A stretch of 56,443 nucleotides of DNA from Cytobacillus solani. GTDB taxonomy: Bacteria; Bacillota; Bacilli; Bacillales; Cytobacillaceae. The stretch's first letter is position 1. Every line of letters starts with the position of its first letter. Made by a program: the position numbers and the translations under genes. Shown here piece by piece: positions 11,131 through 20,774 of the stretch. The stretch is from positions 1-56,443 of the forward strand of contig NZ_LJIX01000003.1 in NCBI RefSeq assembly GCF_001420595.1, in the 5' to 3' direction. The notes under the pieces were generated by a model, which made no database searches, was not told the DNA's origin, and worked only from the letters and a program-made list of their open reading frames with translations.

Positions 11131-11548
11131 ATAAAATAGCTTATTGTTGATTGAATGTTGGGATAATAAAGAAGAAAAGCATGTAATTTACTATTTTTAG
11201 ATAGCTTCAACTAAATTTAAGAGTTATAGCAGAGAAAGTTTATTACTATTTGTTACCTTTTAGTTTAAGCGCTACCCACGGCGTACAGGATAAACTAGTG
11301 TCGACAATTAGACAGGATAAGAAAAGCTTTGGTGGCAGCGGCAATTTGCAAAAGGAAAGATTTTATGGAACCGTCGCATTTTGGTCGACTTCAAGGTATC
11401 AAACCAAGCCTCCTGAAAAGGTAAAAAAACACCCTCCCGTGAGATATGTCTTTTGCTATTCGATGGGGGAGAGAGGCACTTTTGCATTTGTTAAATAAAT
11501 GATAAAAATGTAATGTAAAAATAATTTTTGATAAAAAGGAGTATTTTG
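11131..11548 (+). other. metS-yabD gap with an unassigned segment
   Basis: No recognisable gene. From about 11264 to 11495 base composition is visibly more GC-rich than the flanks, and an 82-codon frame (11250-11498) is open but resembles no family I know and has no ribosome site. Two GTCGAC palindromes (around 11298 and 11384) and short complementary runs such as CTCCC/GGGAG suggest structure, but I cannot assign an RNA class. Confidence 0.3.
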
Positions 11549-12316
11549 ATGTTATTTGACACACATGTGCATTTGAATGCGGATCAATATAAAGAAGATT
11601 TAGAAGAAGTGATTAATAGGGCATTAAAAGAGGGAATTTCTCGAATGGTCGTTGTTGGTTTTGATCGTCCGACAATTGAAAAGGCAATGGAATTAGTGGA
11701 GAAATATGATTTTATTTATGCAAGTATTGGCTGGCACCCTGTTGATGCAATTGATATGAAGGATGAAGACCTTCTGTGGATCGAAGAGCTTGCGAGCCAT
11801 CCAAAGGTAGTAGCAATTGGAGAAATGGGGCTTGATTACCATTGGGACAAATCTCCAAAGGATGTTCAAAAAGAGGTATTTAGAAGGCAAATTCAACTAG
11901 CGAAAAAAGTAAAATTGCCAATCGTTATTCATAATCGGGATGCAACGGCTGACATTGTTGAGATTCTAAAAGAAGAAGAGGCAAGAGAGGTTGGGGGAAT
12001 CATGCATTGCTTCAGTGGAAGTCCAGAGACGGCAAAAGAATGTGTAGAGATGAATTTTTATATTTCCCTAGGAGGGCCAGTTACGTTTAAAAATGCAAAA
12101 AAACCAAAGGAAGTCGCTGAAGCTATCCCTTTAGAAAAGTTGCTTATTGAGACAGATTGCCCTTATTTAGCTCCGCATCCATATCGGGGAAAGCGAAATG
12201 AGCCAAGTTATGTAAAGTTAGTTGCTGAGCAGATTGCAGAAATAAAAGGGATCTCTTTCGAAGAAGTAGCTGAAGCAACAACAGCCAATGCCAAAAAAAT
12301 ATTCGGCATAAACTGA
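11549..12316 (+). CDS. yabD: TatD family metal-dependent hydrolase/DNase YabD
   Basis: 255 residues, the B. subtilis length. It is an amidohydrolase-fold protein: metal-binding DTHVHLN at 4-10, GEMGLDYHW, IVIHNRDA, GGIMHCFSG and LLIETDCPYLAPHPYRGKRNEP, giving the expected H/H/E/H/H/D metal set. TatD proteins show 3'-5' DNase activity on damaged DNA; the cellular role in Bacillus is unproven. The start is ATG 11549 after AAAAGGAG; the upstream ATT/ATG codons of the longer frame lack a ribosome site. The position between metS and yabE is the conserved one. Confidence 0.94.
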   Translation: MLFDTHVHLNADQYKEDLEEVINRALKEGISRMVVVGFDRPTIEKAMELVEKYDFIYASIGWHPVDAIDMKDEDLLWIEELASHPKVVAIGEMGLDYHWDKSPKDVQKEVFRRQIQLAKKVKLPIVIHNRDATADIVEILKEEEAREVGGIMHCFSGSPETAKECVEMNFYISLGGPVTFKNAKKPKEVAEAIPLEKLLIETDCPYLAPHPYRGKRNEPSYVKLVAEQIAEIKGISFEEVAEATTANAKKIFGIN

Positions 12317-12645
12317 TAAGGAAAATTGTCGTTTTTTTAGAAAGCTTGTCCTATTTTTTTCTATTTCTAAGAAGTTCTACATTTCCTTCTCCTCTCATAG
12401 GATAACCATGTCGATAAGTCTCTCTTTCCTTTCTATTGAAGTTTTTGCATAATAGGGAATAAGTTTGAGAGGGGGCTGGTTATTCTACTTGGAAAGAAAG
12501 ATTACGACTAAATGTTAGACACCTGTCTGTCTCCTTTGTGTAACATTCATACGTGACGGCAAATACCAAGGAGTTGACAGCAAGCTCGATAGTCTATATA
12601 ATCACTCCGAGAGAAAAGGAGGCGTTTTTCATCGTATTCAAAAAC
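12317..12645 (+). other. yabD-yabE gap
   Basis: About 330 bp with no gene. It contains an imperfect inverted repeat TGTTAGACAC...GTGTAACA (around 12513-12546) and the yabE ribosome-binding site at 12614-12622. I looked for a c-di-AMP (ydaO-type) riboswitch, which precedes some wall-hydrolase genes, and saw none of its conserved core. No clear promoter was identified. Confidence 0.35.
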
Positions 12646-13827
12646 ATGAAAAACCTGTTATCCAAGTCTTTGAGTAAAAAGAAATTAGCAATTATTACTG
12701 CGAGTTTCCTCGTTTTTGCGGCGTCTTTTGGCTTCTTAATCTTTGAAACTACTAAGAAAACAGTAGCAATCACATTAGATGGGCAAGAAAAAAATATTAA
12801 AACTCATGCGGCAACAATAAGTGAGTTATTCGCAGAGCTAGAAATTTCTTTACACTCAGAGGATTATGTGTTTCCAGCAAGGGACACAAAGGTGGAAAAT
12901 AATTTAGAAATTGTTTGGAAGCCGGCAAAACAGGTTCACATTGTAAAAGACAACGAGAAGAAAACGATTTGGACAGTATCCGAAACAGTTGAAGAGCTTT
13001 TGAATGAACAGAAGATTGCCTTATCTGAATATGACAAAGTTCAACCAAATCTCGAAAACAAAATAAAAGATCATTTAGAGATAGAAATAGATACAGCATT
13101 TCCGATCACTTTGTCTGATGGCGGGAATAAGAAACAGGTATGGTCAACTTCGACTACGGTCGCTGACTTTTTATCACAACAGGGGATTACACTAGGAGAG
13201 TTCGATCGTGTTGAACCGAAAACAGAAGAAAAAGTCAAAGAAAATGACGTGATCCATGTCATTCGAGTAGAAAAGGTCACCGATGTAGTGGAAGAACCAA
13301 TAAAGTTTGCTGTTGTAACGAAAAAGGACAGCAGCATGAATAAAGGGACAGAGAAAGTTGTTACACAAGGGAAGGAAGGCCTTCTAAACAAAGAGTTTGA
13401 AGTGGTTTTAGAGAATGGCAAAGAGGTTTCCAGAAAATTAATTAGTGAGAAAAAGGTCAGAGAAAAGACAGATAAAGTAGTTGCTGTTGGATCAAAGACA
13501 GTCAATTATGTTGTGTCTCGAGGAAATGAATCAGGCGGCAAAGAAATATATGTCTCTTCAACGGCATATACAGCGAACTGTAATGGCTGTTCAGGGAATA
13601 CTGCAACAGGCATTAACCTAAGAGCCAATCCGAATGCAAAAGTGATTGCAGTGGATCCAAGAGTTATTCCATTAGGAACAAAGGTATATGTTGAGGGCTA
13701 TGGTTATGCTGTAGCTGCTGATACTGGATCCGCAATCAAAGGAAACAAAATTGACGTATTCTTCTCATCTAAAGCTGAAGCTTACCGTTGGGGCCGTAAG
13801 ACGGTTAAAATTAGAATTCTAAATTAA
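12646..13827 (+). CDS. yabE: YabE, 3D/G5/DUF348 domain cell-wall-active protein (Rpf/YocH-like)
   Basis: 393 residues from ATG 12646. A signal/anchor segment KLAIITASFLVFAASFGFLIF lies at about 13-33. Ubiquitin-like DUF348 repeats follow (VAITLDGQEKNIKTHAATISELF, VHIVKDNEKKTIWTVSETVEELL, ITLSDGGNKKQVWSTSTTVADFL), then a G5 domain and a C-terminal 3D domain (YTANCNGCSGNTATG..., VDPRVIPLGTKVYVEGYGYAVAADTGSAIKGNKIDVF, quoted in two parts: VDPRVIPLGT and AADTGSAIKGNKIDVF). The family resembles resuscitation-promoting/lytic transglycosylase-like wall hydrolases and is exported. The best Shine-Dalgarno (AAAAGGAGG, 12614-12622) lies 8 nt before an in-frame ATC at 12631, so the true start may be this rare codon; a frame to GTG 12553 has no ribosome site. 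Confidence 0.88.
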   Translation: MKNLLSKSLSKKKLAIITASFLVFAASFGFLIFETTKKTVAITLDGQEKNIKTHAATISELFAELEISLHSEDYVFPARDTKVENNLEIVWKPAKQVHIVKDNEKKTIWTVSETVEELLNEQKIALSEYDKVQPNLENKIKDHLEIEIDTAFPITLSDGGNKKQVWSTSTTVADFLSQQGITLGEFDRVEPKTEEKVKENDVIHVIRVEKVTDVVEEPIKFAVVTKKDSSMNKGTEKVVTQGKEGLLNKEFEVVLENGKEVSRKLISEKKVREKTDKVVAVGSKTVNYVVSRGNESGGKEIYVSSTAYTANCNGCSGNTATGINLRANPNAKVIAVDPRVIPLGTKVYVEGYGYAVAADTGSAIKGNKIDVFFSSKAEAYRWGRKTVKIRILN

Positions 13828-13841
13828 TAGTATTATTCACG

Positions 13842-13880
13842 ATGCAGGGGCTTTTAAAACCTCTGCATTTTTTGTTTTTT
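13842..13880 (+). terminator. yabE terminator
   Basis: ATGCAGGGG, loop CTTTTAAAA, CCTCTGCAT with one G-T pair, then a T-rich tail. Confidence 0.85.
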
Positions 13881-13983
13881 CCATTCTTGGATTTTTCATA
13901 TATAATAAAAGTCATTATTTAATGTTCATCTATATAGACGATTTACATTACAAAAATGTTTCAGGTTTTTATCAAATATTTTA

Positions 13984-14175
13984 TTTAAAGATAAGAAGAA
14001 TAACTTTGGAATTAGAGAATTGTCTAGCTGCAGCGCCTATCGCCTATCAAACTTCTGGTCCCCTCCCTACGATAAGTCAAGCACATGAATGCGCTATCGC
14101 TCTTCGTGTTTCCATTATCGAAAGAACCGGCCCTTCTGCGTTTGTTCGGCGATGGTCAAGGCGCTTACGCTTTTC
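13984..14175 (+). repeat. Intergenic repeat, family A copy 2
   Basis: Same element as 2801-2990. Head AGCGCC-T-ATCGCC pairs with tail GGCGAT...GGCGCT. It fills almost the whole yabE-rnmV gap and ends about 10 bp before the AAGGAGG ribosome site of rnmV. The remaining sequence of this 367-bp gap (13881-13983) is AT-rich with no feature seen. Confidence 0.85.
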
Positions 14176-14194
14176 GTCGTCTTAAGGAGGAAAT

Positions 14195-15626
<1,432 letters not shown>

Positions 15627-15654
15627 GGTCTGCATGTTGCAGGCCTTTTTTTAG
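15627..15654 (+). terminator. rsmA terminator
   Basis: GGTCTGCA, loop TGT, TGCAGGCC, then seven T residues, beginning directly after the rsmA stop codon. Confidence 0.88.
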
Positions 15655-15655
15655 T

Positions 15656-15843
15656 ATCAGAATTTATAACTTTGGAGTTAGAGAATTGTCTAGCGCAAGC
15701 GTCCTATCGCCTATCAAACTTCAGGTCCCCTCCGCAACGATTGCGTCAACATCGGTTCGTTCTCGCTCACCGTGTTTCCTTTATCGAAAGAACCGGCCCT
15801 TCCAGTTTGTACGGCGATCACCAAGGCGCTTGCGCTTTTCTTG
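15656..15843 (+). repeat. Intergenic repeat, family A copy 3
   Basis: Closest to copy 1 in its interior. The head has a small insertion (AGCGCAAGCGTCCTATCGCC) and the tail (GGCGATCACC...GGCGCTTGCGCTT) can still pair with it over an extended arm. It lies between the rsmA terminator and the yabG promoter. Confidence 0.85.
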
Positions 15844-15884
15844 GTATAGCTGAGCTTCTATTTCATCCGCTGTCTGCGATAACG

Positions 15885-15913
15885 CACATGTTTATGGACG
15901 TATGCATATTTTA
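15885..15913 (+). promoter_or_regulatory. Sigma-K promoter of yabG
   Basis: CACA (15885-15888), 16-bp spacer, CATATTTTA (15905-15913), a full match to the sigma-K consensus mACm-N16-CATAnnnTA. yabG is a known late mother-cell gene. Confidence 0.72.
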
Positions 15914-15975
15914 TGAGAGGAATATATTCGAATAGATCGCTCTTTATATGTATAGGGCTAAATGGAGTGACAACA

Positions 15976-16860
15976 GTGAGCATAAACATCATGGATATTG
16001 TCGGCAGAGTCTCTTATCAATGTGATATTATGTTTCGGGTAATTGATATACGTGAACAAAATGGCAAGAAGATCGCTATTTTATATGGGGAAGATATTCG
16101 GCTGATAGCTGATGCACCACTTGAGGATCTACTTGCGGTTAGCCAGTCGATGAGGGAAAAGAAAGCGAAGGAATCCTACACACGAGAGGAGCAATCTCTT
16201 CAGTTATTTCAGCAGGATGTAGATCTGCTTAAGCAAAGACGAGAGTATGAGGCTACAGATGGGTACAGCAAGGCATATAATTATTTTCAGATACCAGGAA
16301 GAGTGCTGCATTTAGACGGTGACCCAGCTTATTTGGAAAAGTGCTTATCTTTATACGAAAAAATCGGTGTTCCTGTAACAGGGATTCATTGCAATGAAAA
16401 GGAAATGCCAATCAAAATTGGACAATTAATTGATTATTACAGACCAGATATTTTGGTTATTACAGGGCATGATTCCTACTCAAAATCCAAGGGGAAAAAA
16501 GCAGATATTAATGCCTATCGACATTCTAAACATTTTGTTCAAACAGTTAAGGAGGCAAGGAAGAAGATCCCTCATTTAGACCAGCTTGTTATTTTTGCAG
16601 GCGCTTGTCAGTCCCATTTCGAATCAATCATCCATGCAGGGGCAAATTTTGCAAGTTCACCTTATCGAGTGAACATCCATGCACTTGATCCAGTTTATAT
16701 TGTAGCAAAAATCAGTTTTACCCCCTTTATGGAGCGGATCAATGTTTGGGATGTTCTAAGAAATACATTAACCGGAGAAAAAGGATTAGGAGGAATAGAG
16801 ACAAGAGGGGTATTGAGAACAGGTATGCCTTATAATAGAGAACAAAACACTGAATCATGA
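15976..16860 (+). CDS. yabG: Sporulation-specific protease YabG
   Basis: 294 residues. YabG is a cysteine protease made in the mother cell under sigma-K that trims coat and assembly proteins such as SpoIVA and allows coat cross-linking. The highly conserved C-terminal half is present: GRVLHLDGDPAYLEKC, PDILVITGHDSYSKSKG, HLDQLVIFAGACQSHFES (the candidate catalytic C and H) and ISFTPFMERINVWDVL. The start is GTG 15976 after GGAGTGA; the frame extends to 15913 but that overlaps the sigma-K promoter. It stands alone between the rsmA terminator and its own terminator. Confidence 0.95.
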   Translation: MSINIMDIVGRVSYQCDIMFRVIDIREQNGKKIAILYGEDIRLIADAPLEDLLAVSQSMREKKAKESYTREEQSLQLFQQDVDLLKQRREYEATDGYSKAYNYFQIPGRVLHLDGDPAYLEKCLSLYEKIGVPVTGIHCNEKEMPIKIGQLIDYYRPDILVITGHDSYSKSKGKKADINAYRHSKHFVQTVKEARKKIPHLDQLVIFAGACQSHFESIIHAGANFASSPYRVNIHALDPVYIVAKISFTPFMERINVWDVLRNTLTGEKGLGGIETRGVLRTGMPYNREQNTES

Positions 16861-16865
16861 TTTGT

Positions 16866-16902
16866 AAGCCGTTCTTCATGAAACGGTTTATTTTTTTTAC
16901 AT
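16866..16902 (+). terminator. yabG terminator
   Basis: AAGCCGTT, loop CTTCATGA, AACGGTTT with one G-T pair, then an eight-T run. Confidence 0.8.
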
Positions 16903-16994
16903 GAAGAGAATGTGAAGTAAGCTTACATATTTCTATATGTATAAGGGCAACCTATAAATGTTGAAAAATAGAAGAAATTGCGGATTAAAATATA

Positions 16995-17024
16995 TTGACA
17001 ATCTTTTTTATTTCCTGTTATAAT
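16995..17024 (+). promoter_or_regulatory. Strong sigma-A promoter of veg
   Basis: TTGACA (16995-17000), 18-bp spacer, TATAAT (17019-17024) preceded by TG as an extended -10. Both hexamers are perfect, fitting the known high strength of the veg promoter in B. subtilis. The leader is about 57 nt. Confidence 0.88.
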
Positions 17025-17087
17025 TTATATTTTTAATTTGACTCCATTGTGTCAACGTGATATACTTAACATAGTGAGGTGGACCGA

Positions 17088-17351
17088 ATGGGAAAAACAT
17101 TAAATGATATCAAAAAGGCTCTTGATTCAAACCTTGGGAAAAGACTTTTACTCAAGGCCAATGGCGGACGGAGAAAGACGATTGAGCGTTCAGGTGTTTT
17201 AGCTGAAACGTACCCATCCGTATTTGTTATTGAGTTAGATCAGGAAGAAAATGCGTTTGAACGCGTATCTTACAGCTATGCAGATGTCTTAACAGAAACG
17301 GTTCAAATTACATTCTATGAAGATACAACAGGACAAGTTGCTTTAAATTAA
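17088..17351 (+). CDS. veg: Veg protein (biofilm-associated)
   Basis: 87 residues, close to the B. subtilis Veg protein (86 aa). Veg stimulates biofilm formation, reportedly through SinR/SlrR control, and is made at very high level. The conserved core [20 protein letters not shown] and [16 protein letters not shown] is present. The start is ATG 17088 after GAGGTGG; a frame from 17079 has no spacing for a ribosome site. A textbook promoter and terminator flank it, so it is monocistronic. Confidence 0.96.
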   Translation: MGKTLNDIKKALDSNLGKRLLLKANGGRRKTIERSGVLAETYPSVFVIELDQEENAFERVSYSYADVLTETVQITFYEDTTGQVALN

Positions 17352-17372
17352 TAGATGATTTTGCTTCACATG

Positions 17373-17401
17373 GAGTCGCTGAGAAATCAGCGGCTCTTTT
17401 C
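17373..17401 (+). terminator. veg terminator
   Basis: GAGTCGCTGA, tetraloop GAAA, TCAGCGGCTC, then TTTT. A GNRA loop closes the stem. Confidence 0.88.
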
Positions 17402-17426
17402 GTTTACAAAATGTGAGCCTTGTATT

Positions 17427-17456
17427 TTAATGAAAACAAAACTTTGTCCCATACTA
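17427..17456 (+). promoter_or_regulatory. Sigma-G promoter of sspF
   Basis: The -10 CATACTA (17450-17456) matches sigma-G well; the -35 region (TTAATG, about 17427-17432) is weak. sspF is transcribed by sigma-G in the forespore in B. subtilis. Confidence 0.55.
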
Positions 17457-17478
17457 TACATACACAGTGTAGAAGGGG

Positions 17479-17664
17479 ATGTTAATCATAGGCAGAAGAA
17501 GAGGGATTATGTCAGAAGGATTTAAAGAGGAGCTTGCGAAGGAATTAGGCTTTTATGATACCGTCCAAAAAGAGGGATGGGGCGGCATAACAGCTAGAGA
17601 TGCAGGGAATATGGTCAAAAGAGCAGTTGAAATTGCCCAGCAAAGTCTTCTGAAAAACCAATAA
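17479..17664 (+). CDS. sspF: Alpha/beta-type small acid-soluble spore protein SspF
   Basis: 58 or 61 residues depending on start. SASPs coat spore DNA and force an A-like form that protects from UV and heat. The typical core is [20 protein letters not shown], then [29 protein letters not shown]. The GPR protease-type site is less clear than in major SASPs. ATG 17479 directly abuts AAGGGG (17473-17478), which is too close for normal initiation; the codon aligned with the family start (G-R-R-R) is ATA at 17488 with ideal spacing. A downstream ATG at 17509 would drop the basic N-terminus. I give the ATG coordinates but the real start is uncertain. Confidence 0.88.
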   Translation: MLIIGRRRGIMSEGFKEELAKELGFYDTVQKEGWGGITARDAGNMVKRAVEIAQQSLLKNQ

Positions 17665-17719
17665 TCTTTTATGGCTTTTACGCATGCTTACTAATTAACT
17701 AAATTGAAAACACTGTGTG

Positions 17720-17750
17720 AAACCGGGGTTATCTGCCCTGGTTTTTTATT
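17720..17750 (+). terminator. sspF terminator
   Basis: AAACCGGGG, loop TTATCTG, CCCTGGTTT, then TTTTATTTT. Confidence 0.85.
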
Positions 17751-17872
17751 TTGAAAATTCTGTGAAACAAATAATTTGTGACGAAAGTTAGATCAGAGGT
17801 CTTACTTTTGCTGTTTTGTGGTAAAATAGGACAAAAAATGGAGTCGTTGAAATATATAAAGTAGGTGGAAAT

Positions 17873-18742
17873 GTGAAGCTTTTGGTGAAGGCACCGGCGA
17901 AGATCAATTTATCATTAGATGTTTTACATAAACGGCAAGATGGCTATCATGAAGTTGAAATGATAATGACAACAATTGACTTAGCGGACCGCCTAGAATT
18001 AACTTTATTAGAACAAGATGAAATAAAAATTATTTCACATAATCGATTTGTTCCGGATGATCAGCGGAACCTGGCGTACCAGGCTGCACTCCTATTAAAA
18101 GAACGATTTCATGTGAAGAGTGGCGTAGAGATTGCCATTGAAAAGACTATACCGGTTGCAGCGGGTCTTGCGGGCGGCAGCAGTGATGCAGCTGCTGTAT
18201 TAAGAGGGCTCAATAAACTTTGGAAGCTTGGACTTTCGGTTGATCAGCTTGCAGAAATAGGAGCAGAGATCGGCTCAGACGTCTCTTTCTGTGTATATGG
18301 AGGGACAGCCCTTGCAACCGGTCGCGGGGAAGTAATTACGAAGCTTCCGGCTGCGCCGACTTGCTGGGTCGTATTGGCTAAGCCATTTATTGGCGTTTCA
18401 ACAGCGGATGTGTATCGCAGACTTAATATAAATGGGATTCACCATCCGAAAACAAAAGAAATGATTCGAGCAATTGAACAAGGGGATTATGAGGGTGTAT
18501 GTGGGCATGTTGGCAATGTTCTTGAAGAGGTAACATTTTCCTTACATCCGGAAGTCGCTCAAATTAAAGAGCAAATGAAGCGTTTTGGAGCGGATGCAGT
18601 ATTGATGAGCGGCAGTGGGCCGACTGTATTTGGACTTGTTCATCATGATTCTAGAATGCAACGGATTTATAATGGACTAAGAGGTTTTTGTGATCAAGTT
18701 TTCGCAGTCAGAATGCTTGGTGAAAGACATATGCTTGATTAA
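17873..18742 (+). CDS. ispE: 4-(cytidine 5'-diphospho)-2-C-methyl-D-erythritol kinase
   Basis: 289 residues, as in B. subtilis. It is the GHMP kinase of the MEP isoprenoid pathway, phosphorylating CDP-ME at the 2-hydroxyl. [12 protein letters not shown] at 6-17 supplies substrate contacts (K10), the ATP-binding glycine-rich motif is [14 protein letters not shown] at 94-107, and the C-terminal motif is [11 protein letters not shown]. The start is GTG 17873 after AGGTGG. It is followed by the purR promoter/PurBox region, so purR can be separately controlled. Confidence 0.97.
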   Translation: MKLLVKAPAKINLSLDVLHKRQDGYHEVEMIMTTIDLADRLELTLLEQDEIKIISHNRFVPDDQRNLAYQAALLLKERFHVKSGVEIAIEKTIPVAAGLAGGSSDAAAVLRGLNKLWKLGLSVDQLAEIGAEIGSDVSFCVYGGTALATGRGEVITKLPAAPTCWVVLAKPFIGVSTADVYRRLNINGIHHPKTKEMIRAIEQGDYEGVCGHVGNVLEEVTFSLHPEVAQIKEQMKRFGADAVLMSGSGPTVFGLVHHDSRMQRIYNGLRGFCDQVFAVRMLGERHMLD

Positions 18743-18785
18743 ATCCGGATAATAGTGGTATATTATCGATAAAATATTCGGATTT
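18735..18785 (+). promoter_or_regulatory. purR promoter with an inverted pair of PurBox-like sites
   Basis: TTGATT (18735-18740), 18-bp spacer, extended TATATT (18759-18764). Two PurBox-like sites face each other: AAATCCGGATAAT at 18741-18753 on + and AAATCCGAATATT at 18773-18785 on -. They match 11 and 12 of 13 positions of AWWWCCGAACWWT and flank the -10. PurR is autoregulated in B. subtilis. Confidence 0.68.
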
Positions 18786-18801
18786 CACTGGGGGTCCTAT
18801 G

Positions 18802-19644
18802 ATGAAATTTCGTCGAAGTGAACGTTTAATTGACATGACGAATTATTTACTAGAACATCCACATCAATTAGTTTCTTTAACATTTTTTTCGGAAAGATAT
18901 GGGTCAGCTAAATCCTCCATTAGTGAAGATTTAGCTATTATTAAGGAAACCTTTGAACAAAGAAATATTGGTACTCTGCAAACAGTGCCAGGTGCTGCAG
19001 GCGGGGTACGGTTCCATGTAAAGGTGTCGGATGAAGAGGCAAGATCATTTATTAAAGAGCTTTGTGAATTAATTGCAAGCCCTGAAAGGTTATTGCCTGG
19101 TGGATATTTATATATGACAGATATATTAGGAGACCCAACCATTGTGCAGCGTGCTGGCCGTTTATTTGCTTCTGCTTATGCTGATACAAAAATTGATGTG
19201 GTTATGACTGTTGCTACAAAAGGCATTCCTTTAGCCTATGCAGTGGCAAATTATTTAAATGTTCCTGTTGTTATTGTTAGAAGGGACAGTAAGGTGACTG
19301 AAGGCTCAACTGTAAGCATCAACTATGTATCAGGTTCTGCCAAACGAATTCAAACGATGCTGCTCTCAAAGAGAAGCCTTGAAGAGGGCTCAAGAGTTTT
19401 GATTGTTGATGATTTTATGAAGGCAGGCGGGACGGTCAATGGGATGGTTAGTATGCTTGAAGAGTTTAAGGCATATGTCGCAGGTATTGCCGTATTAGTT
19501 GAAGCGGAGAAAGCGGAAGAGCGGCTTGTAGATGAATATTTATCCCTTGTTAGGCTTTCAGATGTAGATGTAAAAGAGAAAAAGATTAATGTTGGTGAAG
19601 GAAATTATTTCAAAAGATCTATAGAAGGGGGAAAATCAGTATGA
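18802..19644 (+). CDS. purR: Purine operon repressor
   Basis: 280 residues. PurR represses purine synthesis, salvage and related genes; PRPP binding releases it from DNA (and ppGpp competes with PRPP). An N-terminal winged helix (about 1-75, [20 protein letters not shown]) is joined to a PRTase-like domain with the PRPP motif [16 protein letters not shown]. The motif [10 protein letters not shown] is conserved in the linker. Of two adjacent ATGs (18799, 18802) the second is better spaced from GGGGG and gives the family start MKFRRS. The stop overlaps ridA by 4 bp. The PurBox pair lies just upstream. Confidence 0.96.
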   Translation: MKFRRSERLIDMTNYLLEHPHQLVSLTFFSERYGSAKSSISEDLAIIKETFEQRNIGTLQTVPGAAGGVRFHVKVSDEEARSFIKELCELIASPERLLPGGYLYMTDILGDPTIVQRAGRLFASAYADTKIDVVMTVATKGIPLAYAVANYLNVPVVIVRRDSKVTEGSTVSINYVSGSAKRIQTMLLSKRSLEEGSRVLIVDDFMKAGGTVNGMVSMLEEFKAYVAGIAVLVEAEKAEERLVDEYLSLVRLSDVDVKEKKINVGEGNYFKRSIEGGKSV

Positions 19645-20015
19645 AGACGATTCAAACGAACATGGCTCCTGCAGCAATCGGTCCTTATTCTCAAGGAATC
19701 ATTGTAAATAATTTATTTTATAGCTCTGGACAAATTCCACTGACAACTGAAGGGGTAATGGTTGAGGGAGATGTAAAGGCTCAAACTCATCAAGTATTTA
19801 AAAACCTCCAAGCAGTACTTGAAGAAGCTGGAGCTTCCTTGGATACTGTTGTAAAAGCGACTGTGTTTATTCAGAGTATGAACGACTTTGCTGCTATTAA
19901 TGAAGTGTATGGGGAATACTTCCATACCCATAAACCGGCTCGATCTTGTGTAGAGGTAGCTAAACTTCCGAAAGATGCATTAGTTGAAATTGAAGTAATT
20001 GCCCTAGTTAAATAA
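19641..20015 (+). CDS. ridA: RidA family 2-iminobutanoate/2-iminopropanoate deaminase (YabJ)
   Basis: 124 residues, a single YjgF/YER057c/UK114 domain that forms trimers. It hydrolyses reactive enamine/imine intermediates from PLP enzymes. IGPYSQGI and [10 protein letters not shown] at the N-terminus, the active-site arginine in [22 protein letters not shown], and the acidic final segment are all conserved. It is coupled to purR through an ATGA overlap, as in B. subtilis where yabJ is needed for PurR-linked regulation in some accounts. Confidence 0.95.
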   Translation: MKTIQTNMAPAAIGPYSQGIIVNNLFYSSGQIPLTTEGVMVEGDVKAQTHQVFKNLQAVLEEAGASLDTVVKATVFIQSMNDFAAINEVYGEYFHTHKPARSCVEVAKLPKDALVEIEVIALVK

Positions 20016-20020
20016 AATAA

Positions 20021-20058
20021 AAAACAGGCTTATCGTGATTGATAAGCTTGTTTTTTAT
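20021..20058 (+). terminator. purR-ridA terminator
   Basis: AAAACAGGCTTATC, loop GTGATT, GATAAGCTTGTTTT, then TTATTTT. Confidence 0.88.
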
Positions 20059-20225
20059 TTTATTTGCTAAGTGAGCATGGTTTTTAATAGGTCAAATTAT
20101 TTATAAATTAAAATTATTTTGTATATTATTACAATAAACTAGTCATAATGAATGAGGGAATATAGGGGAAAATGTGACATCTTGCTCTTTCAACTGAATA
20201 ATTCGAAAATTTTTTTCAACTTAAA

Positions 20226-20254
20226 GAAGGAGAAACAAGAATCATGTTGAATTT
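20226..20254 (+). promoter_or_regulatory. Sigma-H promoter of spoVG
   Basis: GAAGGAGAA (20226-20234), 11-bp spacer, GTTGAATTT (20246-20254). Every specified position of the sigma-H consensus RNAGGAnWW-N11/12-RnnGAATWW is met. An AT-rich upstream stretch (about 20090-20220) is where AbrB binds at B. subtilis spoVG. Confidence 0.85.
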
Positions 20255-20295
20255 ATACACTAGGTTTGTATCTTCTCGCAAAGGTGGTGAACAGG

Positions 20296-20586
20296 ATGGA
20301 AGTAACTGACGTAAGATTACGCCGTGTTAATACAGATGGTCGGATGAGGGCTATTGCATCCATTACTTTAGATCATGAATTTGTTGTTCACGATATTCGA
20401 GTGATTGATGGGAATAACGGTCTATTTGTTGCGATGCCAAGCAAGCGTACTCCAGATGGTGAATTTAGAGATATTGCTCATCCGATTAACTCCGGAACTA
20501 GAGGCAAAATTCAGGAAGCTGTATTATCAGAATACCACCGTTTAGGTGAATTAGAAGTTGAATTCGAAGAAGCTGGAGCTTCCTAA
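20296..20586 (+). CDS. spoVG: SpoVG, RNA-binding septation/sporulation regulator
   Basis: 96 residues, almost identical to B. subtilis SpoVG (97 aa). It has broad effects on asymmetric septation and cortex formation, and in other Firmicutes it binds [26 protein letters not shown] and [20 protein letters not shown] are highly conserved; the tail ends in an acidic EFEEAGAS. The start is ATG 20296 after GGTGGTGA; the open frame extends to 20266 within the leader. It has its own sigma-H promoter and a downstream terminator. Confidence 0.97.
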   Translation: MEVTDVRLRRVNTDGRMRAIASITLDHEFVVHDIRVIDGNNGLFVAMPSKRTPDGEFRDIAHPINSGTRGKIQEAVLSEYHRLGELEVEFEEAGAS

Positions 20587-20600
20587 ACAAATAAACATCA

Positions 20601-20634
20601 AGGGCCTACTTCAAAAGTATGGCTCTTTTTATTT
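20601..20634 (+). terminator. spoVG terminator
   Basis: GGGCC-T-ACTT and AAGT-AT-GGCTC form an interrupted stem followed by TTTTTATTT. Confidence 0.75.
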
Positions 20635-20774
20635 ATCTCTTTTTTAAAATGAATGAACGGTTAGTAAAAACTTCTGCCCACTCTTCTATCATTCCCCCTT
20701 TTTGTTTCCATCTAAACCTTCCCTGCAAAAAAATGTTCATTAAATTGACAAATATAAGTAGTTTCTTTCATTCC

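Noticed and set aside
11250-11498. 82-codon open frame called as a gene
   Set aside because: No ribosome site, no recognisable family, and it bridges AT-rich and GC-richer DNA; kept only as an unassigned segment.
12317-12645. c-di-AMP (ydaO-type) riboswitch before yabE
   Set aside because: This class often precedes wall hydrolase genes, but its conserved core bases are not present.
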